From the NCBI GenBank assembly GCA_900545055.1, contig UQXP01000005.1:7904-71903 (forward strand): a stretch of 64,000 bases of DNA, in the 5' to 3' direction. Positions 44,989 to 53,489 of the stretch are shown here, piece by piece. The stretch is from an uncultured Collinsella sp. Its GTDB lineage: Bacteria > Actinomycetota > Coriobacteriia > Coriobacteriales > Coriobacteriaceae. Under the pieces are notes generated by a model, which was not told the DNA's origin, ran no database searches, and was given only the letters and a program-made list of their open reading frames with translations. How positions within the stretch are numbered: position 1 is the stretch's first letter; each line of letters starts with the position of its first letter. Made by a program: the position numbers and the translations under genes.

Positions 44989-45909
44989 TTACATGAAGCC
45001 GCAGACGCGACCGATGATGCCGACGGCGAAGAGAGCCAGGATGATGACGATCGGGCTGACCTTCTTCTTGAGGAGCTTGCAGACCAGCAGGGTCAGGCAC
45101 ACGGCGGCAAGGCCGGGGATGAGCTGATCGAGGTTGGCCTGAAGCGTGGTGACCTTCACCTGATCAAGGGCGTTAGCACCGATGGAGTTATACATCGTCA
45201 GTGCTTCCTTGACACCCTCAGAACCGGAGGGCAGGTTAGCCCAGTCGATAAAGGCGCCAGCAGACTGCGTGACCTTGGAGACGACCGGGGTGAAGGAGAT
45301 GGACACCCAGCGCTCGACCAGGGCGCCGATGATGAACATACCCAGGATGGAAGCACCCTCGGTAACCTTGCCCATCAGACCGCCGGAGAGGTCCTTGGCG
45401 ATGGAGGAGCCGACCTTGTAGCCAAACTCCTGCGTGTACCACTCGAAGGCGTAACGGATGACGTTCCAAGCCATGAAGAACAGCAGCGGACCGGCGATGC
45501 TGCCGGACAGGGCCAGGGAGGCACCCAGAGCGCCCAGGATCGGGCGAAGGGTGAACCAGAAGGCGGGGTCGCCGACGCCGGCGAGCGGGCCCATCATACC
45601 GACCTTGACGCCCTGGATGGCGACGTCGTCGATCGGAGCACCGTTGGCGCGCTCCTCCTCGAGAGCGAGGGTAACGCCAATGACGGGGGAAGAAACATAG
45701 GGGTGAGTGTTATAGAACTCCAGGTGGCGCTTAAGCGCGGAAATCTGGTCGTCCTTGCTGGTGTAGAGCTTCTTGATCGCAGGGATCATTGCGTAGCACC
45801 AGCCACCGTTCTGCATACGCTCGTAGTTCCACGAGCCCTGAAGGAACTGATGACGGAAGCAAACCTTCTGACGATCGGACTTAGAAAGCTGAATCTTGTT
45901 CTCTGCCAT
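44989..45909 (-). CDS. manZ: PTS mannose/fructose/sorbose-family EIID
   Basis: This 306-residue protein is the IID membrane component, which with IIC forms the sugar channel. Family features are the RHQFLQGSWNYERMQNGGWCYAMIPAI N-terminus (split over residues 17-43) and FYNTHPYVSSPVIGVTLALEE. The PLAGVGDPAFWFTLRPILG signature and a C-terminal hydrophobic helix follow. The start at 45909 has AAGGGAG eight bases upstream; an in-frame ATG ten codons earlier lacks one. It is the third gene after manX and manY with short gaps. The substrate may be mannose, glucose, fructose, sorbose or an amino sugar; sequence alone does not decide. Confidence 0.95.
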   Translation of the reverse strand: MAENKIQLSKSDRQKVCFRHQFLQGSWNYERMQNGGWCYAMIPAIKKLYTSKDDQISALKRHLEFYNTHPYVSSPVIGVTLALEEERANGAPIDDVAIQGVKVGMMGPLAGVGDPAFWFTLRPILGALGASLALSGSIAGPLLFFMAWNVIRYAFEWYTQEFGYKVGSSIAKDLSGGLMGKVTEGASILGMFIIGALVERWVSISFTPVVSKVTQSAGAFIDWANLPSGSEGVKEALTMYNSIGANALDQVKVTTLQANLDQLIPGLAAVCLTLLVCKLLKKKVSPIVIILALFAVGIIGRVCGFM

Positions 45910-45925
45910 ATGTATCACTCCCTTC

Positions 45926-46744
45926 CTACTCGTAATCATTCAGGATGTCACCGAGCGGGTCACCGGAGCCGCCGCCCATGCCACCATTCTGCTTGGCGAA
46001 ATCCTTAAGGCCAAGGTAGATGAGGGCAAGGGAGATGCCGATGAGACCGAGGGCGATCAGCGTGAGCTGAGGGATGGCAGCCAGGACGAAGCCGAGGATG
46101 AAGAACGGCCAGGTCTCCTTGGTGGCCATCATGTTGATGACCATGGCGTAACCGACGGAAGCGACCATGCCGCCGCCGACAGCCATGCCGCCGGACAGCC
46201 AGTCGGGCATAGCGTTAAGCGCGTTGGTCACGGCCTCGGCCGGGATGATGCACAGAAGGACAGCCGGGATGGCGATACGAACACCCTGCATGAGGATGCC
46301 GGCGTACTGCCAACGCTCGATGCCGGCGAAGTCGCCCTTCTCGGCGCAGGCGTCCATGCCGTGGACCATAGCGGTGGCCAGGGTACGGCAGATCATGGTC
46401 AGGAACAGGCCGGCGACGGACAGAGGCACGGCGACGGCGATAGCGGCGGTAACGGCCTTGCCGGAATCGGTGGCGCCACCGTTAAGGGCGAGCACCATGA
46501 TAATGGCGGAAGCGACCGAAGCCAGGGCGGCGTCAGGTGCGACGGCGGCGCCGACGTTAGCCCAACCAAGGGCCATCATCTGAAGCGAGCCGCCCAGGAG
46601 GATGCCCTCCTGAAGGTGACCGGTTACGAGACCGATAAGCGTGCACGCAACGAGCGGCTGATGGAACTGGAACTGGTCCAGAACGCCTTCCATACCGGCA
46701 AGCAGCGCGATGATCGCGATAAGAACAATAGTAAGCGCGGACAT
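45926..46744 (-). CDS. manY: PTS mannose/fructose/sorbose-family EIIC
   Basis: This 272-residue polytopic membrane permease starts with a hydrophobic helix (LTIVLIAIIALLAGMEGVL). It contains the family segment VACTLIGLVTGHLQEGILLGGSLQMMALGWANVGAAVAPDAALAS, broken across residues 32-76. With IID it transports and releases the sugar as it is phosphorylated by IIB. AAGGAGG lies nine bases before the ATG. It lies between manX (18 bases) and manZ (16 bases), in one operon. Residues 255-270 form an unusual Gly-rich acidic tail. Confidence 0.95.
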   Translation of the reverse strand: MSALTIVLIAIIALLAGMEGVLDQFQFHQPLVACTLIGLVTGHLQEGILLGGSLQMMALGWANVGAAVAPDAALASVASAIIMVLALNGGATDSGKAVTAAIAVAVPLSVAGLFLTMICRTLATAMVHGMDACAEKGDFAGIERWQYAGILMQGVRIAIPAVLLCIIPAEAVTNALNAMPDWLSGGMAVGGGMVASVGYAMVINMMATKETWPFFILGFVLAAIPQLTLIALGLIGISLALIYLGLKDFAKQNGGMGGGSGDPLGDILNDYE

Positions 46745-46762
46745 ATATCGGACCCTCCTTTA

Positions 46763-47752
46763 CTATGCTTGAGCGGCCAGTTCGGCCTTAGCTTTCTTCA
46801 ACATGGCGTCGAGATCCTCGGAGGAATCCGAAGGAACCTTGCGGACCTCGAACTTGACGCCCTTGGCCTTGAGGGCCTCGAGGGTCTTGACGTCGTCATC
46901 GCCCATAGCGACGGCGTTGGTGACGACGACCTTGCCCTTGGAGTGGGCCATGGAACCGATGTTGACTTCCTTGATGTCGACGCCGGCCTCGATAGCCTTG
47001 AGCAGATCCTGCGGGTTCTCAAAGAGCAGCATGGCCTTGGTGTCACCAAAGCGCGTGTCCTTGACGACCTCGGCCATCTTCTTGATGGGCACGACGTTGG
47101 CATGGACTCCCGGAGGGGCAGCCTGCTCGATCATCGTCTTGCGGAGCTCGTCGTGAGCAACGCCGTCGGAAACCACGATGATGCGGTTGGGGTTGATCTG
47201 CTTGGTCCACGTGGTGGCCACCTGGCCATGGAGCAGACGGGTGTCGATACGGACGTGGGCAATCTTGATGTGCCCGTCGCCGATGACCGTTCCCGGAGGA
47301 ATGGCGCCTGCAGGAGCAGCGGCGGCCGCAGCCGGCTTCTTCTCCTCGGGCTCCAGAGACTCGGGCTTGACGCGCACGCCAGCCTTAGCCTCAGTCACGA
47401 GATGTTTTGCGATCGCATGTGCAGTGTTCTTTGCGTCAAAGCGCTGCGAATATGCCTCGATGAGCATAGGCAGGTTGACACCGGTGACGATAGCCCAGGA
47501 ATCGTGGCCCTCGATGAGCCCGCTGATCTGGTTGAACGGCGTGCCGCCCCACAGATCAACGAGGAAGAGCACCTGCTCCTGGTCCTCGAAGGAAGCGACT
47601 GCTTCCTCGACCTTGGCACGGAAGTCGTCGGGACCCATACTCGGCTCGAGCGAGACCACGGCTACAGACGGCTGATCGCCAAAGACCATCGAGCCCGTCT
47701 GCTTGATTCCAGCAGCCAAGTCCCCGTGGCTAGCAAGAACAATACTTACCAT
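46763..47752 (-). CDS. manX: PTS mannose/fructose/sorbose-family EIIAB
   Basis: This 329-residue cytoplasmic phosphocarrier fuses two domains. IIA spans about residues 1-130, with the phospho-histidine in IVLASHGDLA, LFLVDLWGGTPFN and VTGVNLPML. An Ala/Pro/Lys linker (EEKKPAAAAAAPAG) leads to IIB, about 165-329, with IAHVRIDTRLLHGQV containing the second phospho-histidine and NRIIVVSDGVA. Phosphate passes from HPr to IIA, then IIB, then sugar. The ATG at 47752 has AGGAGG seven bases upstream; a GTG one codon earlier is also possible. It leads the operon. Confidence 0.95.
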   Translation of the reverse strand: MVSIVLASHGDLAAGIKQTGSMVFGDQPSVAVVSLEPSMGPDDFRAKVEEAVASFEDQEQVLFLVDLWGGTPFNQISGLIEGHDSWAIVTGVNLPMLIEAYSQRFDAKNTAHAIAKHLVTEAKAGVRVKPESLEPEEKKPAAAAAAPAGAIPPGTVIGDGHIKIAHVRIDTRLLHGQVATTWTKQINPNRIIVVSDGVAHDELRKTMIEQAAPPGVHANVVPIKKMAEVVKDTRFGDTKAMLLFENPQDLLKAIEAGVDIKEVNIGSMAHSKGKVVVTNAVAMGDDDVKTLEALKAKGVKFEVRKVPSDSSEDLDAMLKKAKAELAAQA

Positions 47753-48089
47753 CACATAACCTCCTTTTTGTCTACGTAATTCCTACACGACATTAAAGGA
47801 GTATACCTGTTTGCTTTGTGGAATTATAGTTAAAACCGCAAAAGGTTGAATTATTTGTTTAAACGTCTAAGTTTGTTACAAATTGATTACGTTGCCGGTT
47901 TACAGCTTATTGCCTGCTAAAACGTGATTTGCTGATTGCTTTCAAAGACATATAAAGGTGCACTGTTCGTTAAGACCGCTTTTAGGTGGATCCCAATGCG
48001 TCTGCGTGCCACCATTTTGTTTAAACAGACATGACTTGACTAACCGAAGCAAATATGTTTAGAACTCTAGCCCATGTAGTCATTGGATG
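47753..48089. promoter_or_regulatory. AT-rich promoter region of the mannose PTS operon
   Basis: No gene is visible. The stretch is markedly AT-richer than its surroundings. It holds several TTTGTTTAAAC-like words (around 47855 and 48017) that could be regulator sites. A TATAGT on the minus strand near 47826 is a possible -10 for manX. No PTS regulator gene adjoins. Confidence 0.45.
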
Positions 48090-48518
48090 TTAGGTGATGT
48101 GGAGAGGGTTGGCGGCGTCAACGGCATCGGGGGCGTCGGAGAGGCCGTCAGGAGCAACGTCTGCCGGGTCCTCGTCGGGGGTCTCGATCTGTTTGATCAT
48201 TACCTCTTGGCCCTGCAGCAAATAGGTCTCGCCGCTACCGCAATGGGGACAGGTCTTGCCGTGCTCGACCGTCGCGTAGTCGCAGCCGCACGCCTCGCAA
48301 TGTGTCACGGCCTCGACGGGCTCCACGATAAGCTCCGCGCCCTGCGCGATAGGCTTTTTATCTGCCGCCCAGCGCCAAGCGTCGAGCAGCAAGTCGGGAA
48401 CGACGCCCGAGACCTCGCCCAGTAGCAACGTCACGCTCGAAACGCGACGCACGCCATTGGCGCGCGCCACGTTCTCGACATCGCGAATGATGTGATAGAC
48501 GATCCCCAGCTCGTGCAC
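48090..48518 (-). CDS. hypA: HypA-like nickel/zinc metallochaperone
   Basis: This 142-residue protein begins MHELGIVYHII. The N-terminal Met-His-Glu binds nickel in HypA. The zinc site is CEACGCD followed 13 residues later by CPHCGS, giving the CxxC pair arrangement. HypA delivers nickel to hydrogenase together with HypB. The last 25 residues form an acidic Asp/Ala/Pro tail not typical of the family. No hydrogenase or other hyp gene is in the window. It lies 38 bases downstream of the large oxidoreductase and may be cotranscribed with it. The weak start context reads TTTCCTT on the plus strand, giving AAGGAAA on the minus. Confidence 0.9.
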   Translation of the reverse strand: MHELGIVYHIIRDVENVARANGVRRVSSVTLLLGEVSGVVPDLLLDAWRWAADKKPIAQGAELIVEPVEAVTHCEACGCDYATVEHGKTCPHCGSGETYLLQGQEVMIKQIETPDEDPADVAPDGLSDAPDAVDAANPLHIT

Positions 48519-48556
48519 TTTTTTCCTTCCGTCGTTCCCTTACCTGCCATGGCTAC

Positions 48557-51334
48557 TTACTTGCGGCCAAACTTAATCTTGATGGCGCGCTTCAAAGCGT
48601 ACTTGCCCAGGCTTGGGAGCTTTTGCTCGTATTTGACCATCGTGGAGCACTCGGGGCGGTCGCGATCCAGATGGATAGCGTCAAACGCGCACTTGGTGGT
48701 GCACAGGCCGCAGCCGATACACTTGTTGGGGTCGACGATCGAGGCGCCGCAGCCCAGGCAGCGGGCGGTCTCGGCGCGCACCTGCTCCTCGGTAAAGGTC
48801 TCGACGTACTCGCTAAACGGCGCAGCCTTCTCGCGTTCGCGGTCCACATGCGCAACCTCACGGCTCGCGTTGTCGTAGCTCTCGAGCACAACGTCGTCGC
48901 GGTCGAGCGCGGTGTAGCGGCGCTGATTGCGGCCGATGGTGAGCGTGGAGCCCGGCTGCACAAAGCGATGGATGGACACCGCGGCCTCGTGGCCGGCGGC
49001 GATAGCGTCGATGGCAAAGCTGGGGCCGGTGTAGACGTCGCCGCCCACAAAGATGTCTGGCTCGGCGGTCTGGTAGGTCTGGGGATCGGCAAGAGCGCCC
49101 TGACCGCGGCCAAGCTCCACCTTGGAGCCGACCAGCAGGTCGCCCCACACGATGGACTGGCCGATGGACATGACCACGCGGTCGGCATCGACGCGGCGCA
49201 GGTCGCTCTCGTCGTACTCGGGCGCAAAACGGCCCTCGTCATCGTAGACGCGCGTGCAACGCTTAAAGGTAATGCCGCACACGTGACCGGCCTCGTCCAG
49301 ATGGACCTCCTTAGGGCCCCAACCGCAGCTGATGTGGGCGCCGTCCTCGATGGCCTCGCGACGCTCCTCCTCGCTGGCGGGCATCTGGGCCTCGCTCTCC
49401 AGGCAGAACATCTCAACGTGCTCGGAGCCCAGGCGGCAGGCGTTGCGCGCGACATCGATAGCCACGTTGCCGCCGCCCACCACGATGGTGCGGCCGGGCA
49501 GCGCGTCGATCTTACCGCTGTTGACCTCGCGCAAGAAGTCGACGGCCACAGTCACATCCTCGGCATCCTCGCCCGGAATGCCGGCAAGGCGGCCGCCCTG
49601 GCAGCCAATGGCAACATAAAAGGCCTTAAAGCCCTGTTCGCGCAGCTCGTCGAGCGTCACATCGCGACCGACCTCCACGCCATAGCGGAACTCGGCACCC
49701 ATCAGACGAATAATCTCAACCTCGGCCTCGATGACGTCCTTCTGCAGCTTAAAGCTGGGAATGCCGTAGGTGAGCATGCCGCCCGGGCGCTCGTTCTTCT
49801 CGAATACGACGGGCTTGTAGCCCTTCTCGGCCAGGTAGAAAGCGCAGGACAGGCCGGCCGGACCGGCACCGATAATGGCGATCTTCTGGTCGAAGCCGCC
49901 AGCGCGCGTCGGCGTCACCACGGGCGGGACATAGCGAGTCGCGGCATCCAGATCGCGCTGGGCGATGAACTTCTTGACCTCGTCGATAGCCACGGCGGCG
50001 TCCACGCGACCGCGGGTGCAGGCATCCTCACAGCGGCGGTTGCACACACGGCCGCAGATAGCGGGCAGCGGGTTCTCGCGCTTGATGAGCGCCAGCGCCT
50101 CGTCATAGCGACCCTGAGCCGCGAGCTTCAAATAGCCCTGAACGGCGACATGCGCGGGGCAGGCCGTCTTGCAGGGAGCGGTGCCGGACTCGTGCGTCTC
50201 GATACGGTTATCGTTGCGGTAGTTGGGCGACCACTTGGTGTGGTCCCACTTGGTGGCATCGGGCAGCTCCTGGCGCGGATACTCGGGCACCTGTCCGCCG
50301 GCCTTTTTGCTGCAGAGCTTCTGGCCCAGCTTGGCGGCGCCGGCCGGGCACACCTCTACGCAGCAGCCGCAGGCCACGCACTTGTCCTTCTCGACCTTGG
50401 CGACATAGGCAGAGCGCGACAGGTTGGGCGTGTTGAACAGCTGCGAGGTGCGCAGGGCATAGCACACGTTAACGTTGCAGTTGCAGATGGCGAAGATCTT
50501 GTTCTCGCCATCGATATTGGTGATCTGGTGCACAAAGCCGTTGTCCTCGGCCTGGCGCAGGATGTCGTAAACCTCGTCGCGGGTCACGTAATGGCCACGA
50601 TCGGTCTCGACCACGTAGTCGGCCATATCGCCCACGGCGATGCACCAATCGGCCGGGTCGTCGGCGCAGCCCTCACCCATCACGCGACGGCTCGCGCGGC
50701 AGCTGCAGGTGCTGGCGGCGTACTTACCGTCGTATTTGTCGAGCCAATGCTCGATATGTTCAATAGGCACCGAGGTGCTCGAGGCGTCGATGGCCTTCTC
50801 GACGGGAATGACGTGCATGCCGATGCCGGCGCCCCCGGGCGGCACCATCGGCGTCGCCTTGGACAGCGGGCCCTTGGACGCCTGCTCAAAGAACTTGGCA
50901 TAGACCGGGTGCTCCTCGAGCTGGCTCACGCGCATGTTGAGGAACTCGGCAGAACCGGGCACCAGCATGGGCAGCACCCACTGTTTGGCGCGCTCTGGGT
51001 TTTCCCAGTTGTACTCGAGCAGGCCCGTGTAGCTCATGTCGTCGAGCATCTTTTCGATATCCGCCTCGGGCATGCCGGTGATCTTGACCATCTCGGGCAG
51101 CGTGTAGGGACGGCGCATCTTCATCTTGCAGAGCACTTCGGCCTGCTCGTCGGTCGCGGCCTCGGCAAACGACCAGTACTCGTAGCCCAGCAGCTCGTCG
51201 CGATGCAGCAGGCGGTTGGTGCAGTGCTCGCACAGCTTGACGATGGCCTCGCGCGGGTGCTCCGGCAGCGGCGGCACGAACTCCGAACCGATATCGGGCT
51301 CGGTGTAGCTAATCCCCGGTCCGTTGAGAATCAT
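48557..51334 (-). CDS. Multidomain Fe-S/FAD-dependent NAD(P)-linked oxidoreductase (GltD-like)
   Basis: This 925-residue electron-transfer protein has several parts. Residues 1-270 are an N-terminal domain with CEHCTNR, a winged-helix-like segment and CSCRASRRVMGEGCADDP. A 4Fe-4S motif CVACGCCVEVCP follows near 340. A GltD-type Fe-S domain (CKTACPAHVAVQGYLKLA, ICGRVCNRRCEDAC) leads to an FAD site IAIIGAGPAGLSCAFYLAE near 510 and an NAD(P) site VVGGGNVAIDVARNA near 655. The C-terminus has RCLGCGASIVDPNKCIGCGLCTTKC in two pieces. The electron partners are unknown. The start at 51334 follows AAGGGA; the earlier ATG adds an atypical leader. It is divergent from a TetR gene with operator palindromes between. 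Confidence 0.87.
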   Translation of the reverse strand: MILNGPGISYTEPDIGSEFVPPLPEHPREAIVKLCEHCTNRLLHRDELLGYEYWSFAEAATDEQAEVLCKMKMRRPYTLPEMVKITGMPEADIEKMLDDMSYTGLLEYNWENPERAKQWVLPMLVPGSAEFLNMRVSQLEEHPVYAKFFEQASKGPLSKATPMVPPGGAGIGMHVIPVEKAIDASSTSVPIEHIEHWLDKYDGKYAASTCSCRASRRVMGEGCADDPADWCIAVGDMADYVVETDRGHYVTRDEVYDILRQAEDNGFVHQITNIDGENKIFAICNCNVNVCYALRTSQLFNTPNLSRSAYVAKVEKDKCVACGCCVEVCPAGAAKLGQKLCSKKAGGQVPEYPRQELPDATKWDHTKWSPNYRNDNRIETHESGTAPCKTACPAHVAVQGYLKLAAQGRYDEALALIKRENPLPAICGRVCNRRCEDACTRGRVDAAVAIDEVKKFIAQRDLDAATRYVPPVVTPTRAGGFDQKIAIIGAGPAGLSCAFYLAEKGYKPVVFEKNERPGGMLTYGIPSFKLQKDVIEAEVEIIRLMGAEFRYGVEVGRDVTLDELREQGFKAFYVAIGCQGGRLAGIPGEDAEDVTVAVDFLREVNSGKIDALPGRTIVVGGGNVAIDVARNACRLGSEHVEMFCLESEAQMPASEEERREAIEDGAHISCGWGPKEVHLDEAGHVCGITFKRCTRVYDDEGRFAPEYDESDLRRVDADRVVMSIGQSIVWGDLLVGSKVELGRGQGALADPQTYQTAEPDIFVGGDVYTGPSFAIDAIAAGHEAAVSIHRFVQPGSTLTIGRNQRRYTALDRDDVVLESYDNASREVAHVDREREKAAPFSEYVETFTEEQVRAETARCLGCGASIVDPNKCIGCGLCTTKCAFDAIHLDRDRPECSTMVKYEQKLPSLGKYALKRAIKIKFGRK

Positions 51335-51426
51335 GGTTGTCCCTTCTCTTGCCACAGCCCGGCGAGACCGCGGCGCCCCTCTTTTTTGCAGGCCGGGCAT
51401 GCCCCCATGCCGTTCACCCGCCATTG

Positions 51427-51464
51427 TTGACATTGTGTCAAAAATAGTATTGACGAACCGTCAA
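51427..51464. promoter_or_regulatory. Paired TetR operator palindromes
   Basis: TTGACA-TTG-TGTCAA (51427-51441) and TTGACG-AAC-CGTCAA (51450-51464) are both perfect 6-3-6 palindromes with centres 23 bases apart, in the divergent gap. They probably bind the TetR protein and control both directions. Confidence 0.75.
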
Positions 51465-51522
51465 CAATATTCAAGACTGTTAGGCGAACGGTCAGGCAAA
51501 AGAGGGTGAAAGGCGGCAAAAC

Positions 51523-52185
51523 ATGGGCAACAGCGCAGCAGATACCTCTGTAGTCGATGCCATCCCCGCATCCGATAGCGCGGCAAAGCGCTTGACGGGC
51601 GACGAACGCCGTCGCGAGATCCTCGATGCCGTGCGCACCGTAAGCTCCGAGTTGGGCGTGTCCCACCTATCGGTATCGGCCGTGACCAAACGAGCCGGCT
51701 GCACGCGTTCATTGTTCTACCACTACTTTGCCGACATGGACGCCGCCGTCACCGCTGTTATGGACGAGGCGATCGACGGCTTTATCTCCGAACTCGAGCA
51801 GTGGAACGCCGGCCGCACCGTCGGCGATATCGAGGGCGCGCTCGACACCGTCGCCCCGCTCTTTAAGCGTCTGGTCGCCAGCGGCCACGAACTGCCGCAC
51901 ACTCTGACCTCCAACAGCGGCGCACTCTACGGCGGCTTTCTGCACAACGTGGTTCAGCGCGTGGCTCAGTACATCTGCGACACCACCGTGGTGGACTTTG
52001 TCGCCCATCACGAGCTGCGCATCGATCATGTCTACGAAACGTTCTACACCCTCATCATGGGTCTTTTGATGTATATCCGCACGCACCCCGATGTGCCCGA
52101 CGAGACGGTCAAGGAAATCATCGCCTCGACACTCCACATCGAGGGCTATACCGCCAAGTATCCGGAGCGCATGCCCCAGAACTGA
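51523..52185 (+). CDS. TetR-family transcriptional regulator
   Basis: This 220-residue protein has an N-terminal TetR DNA-binding domain at about residues 27-75: RREILDAVRTVSSELGVSHLSVSAV, then KRAGCTRSLFYHYFADMDA. A helical ligand-binding domain completes the chain. It probably represses the divergent oxidoreductase gene and itself through the two TTGAC-type palindromes in between, and may also control the DUF5692 gene 63 bases downstream on its own strand. The inducer is unknown. The first 25 residues (before the HTH) are a variable extension. Ribosome binding is through AAAGGCGGC-like sequence, not strong. Confidence 0.9.
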   Translation: MGNSAADTSVVDAIPASDSAAKRLTGDERRREILDAVRTVSSELGVSHLSVSAVTKRAGCTRSLFYHYFADMDAAVTAVMDEAIDGFISELEQWNAGRTVGDIEGALDTVAPLFKRLVASGHELPHTLTSNSGALYGGFLHNVVQRVAQYICDTTVVDFVAHHELRIDHVYETFYTLIMGLLMYIRTHPDVPDETVKEIIASTLHIEGYTAKYPERMPQN

Positions 52186-52248
52186 CGACATTTGGCCAAA
52201 CTGCCCGCGATCAGAAGAGGGGCCGCGGGCGTGTGAAAGGAGAGCAGC

Positions 52249-53256
52249 ATGCTGTTCGATGTTTGGAGTAGCGATACCCTTATCCACTGGGCCGGCTGGG
52301 CCATGGTCTTTATTGGCCTGATCGTGCTCAACGAGGTCGGCCGCCGCACCAAGCTGGGCGCGGCAATCATCTTTGGCGTGGCTCCGCTGGCCATGACCAT
52401 CTACTGCGTCGCCATCGCCATCGGCGTCTCACAGGGCGCTGAGTGGGCGCTCACCAACCCCACCCATGTGTACCAGAACAGCTGGTTCCACTACGCCAAG
52501 GTATACGCGGCGCTGGCCGGTTGCTGGGGCTTCATCGCCATTAAGTATCAGTGGGGCAAGATCGGCAAGGCGCACTGGTTCCGCGCATGGCCGTTTGTGA
52601 TCGTCGCCATCAACATCATGATCGCCGTCGTGTCCGACTTTGAGAGCGCCTATCACTTCTTTGTCCTGGGCGAGACCACCTGGGTCACTTCCGAAGGCGC
52701 CACGCAGTTGGCCGGTTGGAACAACGTGTTCAACGGCATCGCCGGCATCATCAACATCTTCTGCATGACCGGTTGGTGGAGCGTCTACGCCAGCGAGGAC
52801 AAGACCGACATGCTGTGGCCCGACATGACCTGGGTCTACATCATCGCCTACGATATCTGGAACTTCTGCTACACCTACAACTGCCTGCCCACCCACTCCT
52901 GGTTCTGCGGCTTTGCGCTGCTGCTGGCCCCCACCGTGGCGGCCTTTATCTGGAACAAGGGCGGCTGGATCCAGAACCGCGCCTTCACCCTGGCCATTTG
53001 GTGCATGTTTGCCCAGGTGTTCCCCTACTTCCAGGAGGAGTCCATCTTTGTGACACACTCCACGCTCGACGCAGGCGCCGCCACCGCGGTCTCGATCGCC
53101 GCGCTGATCGCCAACGTCGCCGCGATCATCTACATCGCCTACCGCGCCAAGAAGCTCGGCCGCAACCCCTACAAGCAGGATGTCTTTGAGGGCACCAGCG
53201 ATTGGGAGAAGGCTACTGCTCGCCGCGCCAAGGTTGATTACGCACACGCCGAGTAA
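52249..53256 (+). CDS. DUF5692-family multi-pass membrane protein
   Basis: This 335-residue integral membrane protein has about eight to nine helices, rich in Trp and Tyr (WAGWAMVFIGLIVLNEVGRR; YDIWNFCYTYNCLPTHSWFCG). It matches my recollection of the DUF5692 family common in Coriobacteriia, whose function is unknown. A charged cytoplasmic tail (KKLGRNPYKQDVFEG) ends it. AAAGGAGA precedes the ATG. It follows tetR by 63 bases on the same strand and is closed by a strong terminator, so it is probably part of the tetR transcript. Conserved acidic and aromatic residues within helices hint at transport or sensing, which is inference. Confidence 0.75.
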   Translation: MLFDVWSSDTLIHWAGWAMVFIGLIVLNEVGRRTKLGAAIIFGVAPLAMTIYCVAIAIGVSQGAEWALTNPTHVYQNSWFHYAKVYAALAGCWGFIAIKYQWGKIGKAHWFRAWPFVIVAINIMIAVVSDFESAYHFFVLGETTWVTSEGATQLAGWNNVFNGIAGIINIFCMTGWWSVYASEDKTDMLWPDMTWVYIIAYDIWNFCYTYNCLPTHSWFCGFALLLAPTVAAFIWNKGGWIQNRAFTLAIWCMFAQVFPYFQEESIFVTHSTLDAGAATAVSIAALIANVAAIIYIAYRAKKLGRNPYKQDVFEGTSDWEKATARRAKVDYAHAE

Positions 53257-53326
53257 CGCGCCTGACGCAAACATCGCTTGAGCACGAAGCAGCATAGCCG
53301 GCTCCGCGCAGCTCAACGCATTGCAG

Positions 53327-53367
53327 AGCCCCCGGAATGTGATTCGTTCGCGTTCCGGGGGCTTTTT
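53327..53367 (+). terminator. Terminator after the DUF5692 gene
   Basis: AGCCCCCGGAA and TTCCGGGGGCT pair around a 15-base loop, followed by TTTTG. Confidence 0.9.
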
Positions 53368-53489
53368 GCTGCCGCGAGGATGCGGCTGAACAATGCACTC
53401 GGGTTAAATCGGAGCTTATATTTCGCATGCGCTTTATATGGCTCCGTTTTTGGGTACAGTGTTGTCCCGATATTGAGCTTGGGGGATAT

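Noticed and set aside
48623..51430. 935-codon open frame opposite the Fe-S flavoprotein gene, and a similar one at 29412-31397 opposite pknB
   Set aside because: Both are antisense shadows. The opposite strands carry complete cofactor, kinase and PASTA motifs.
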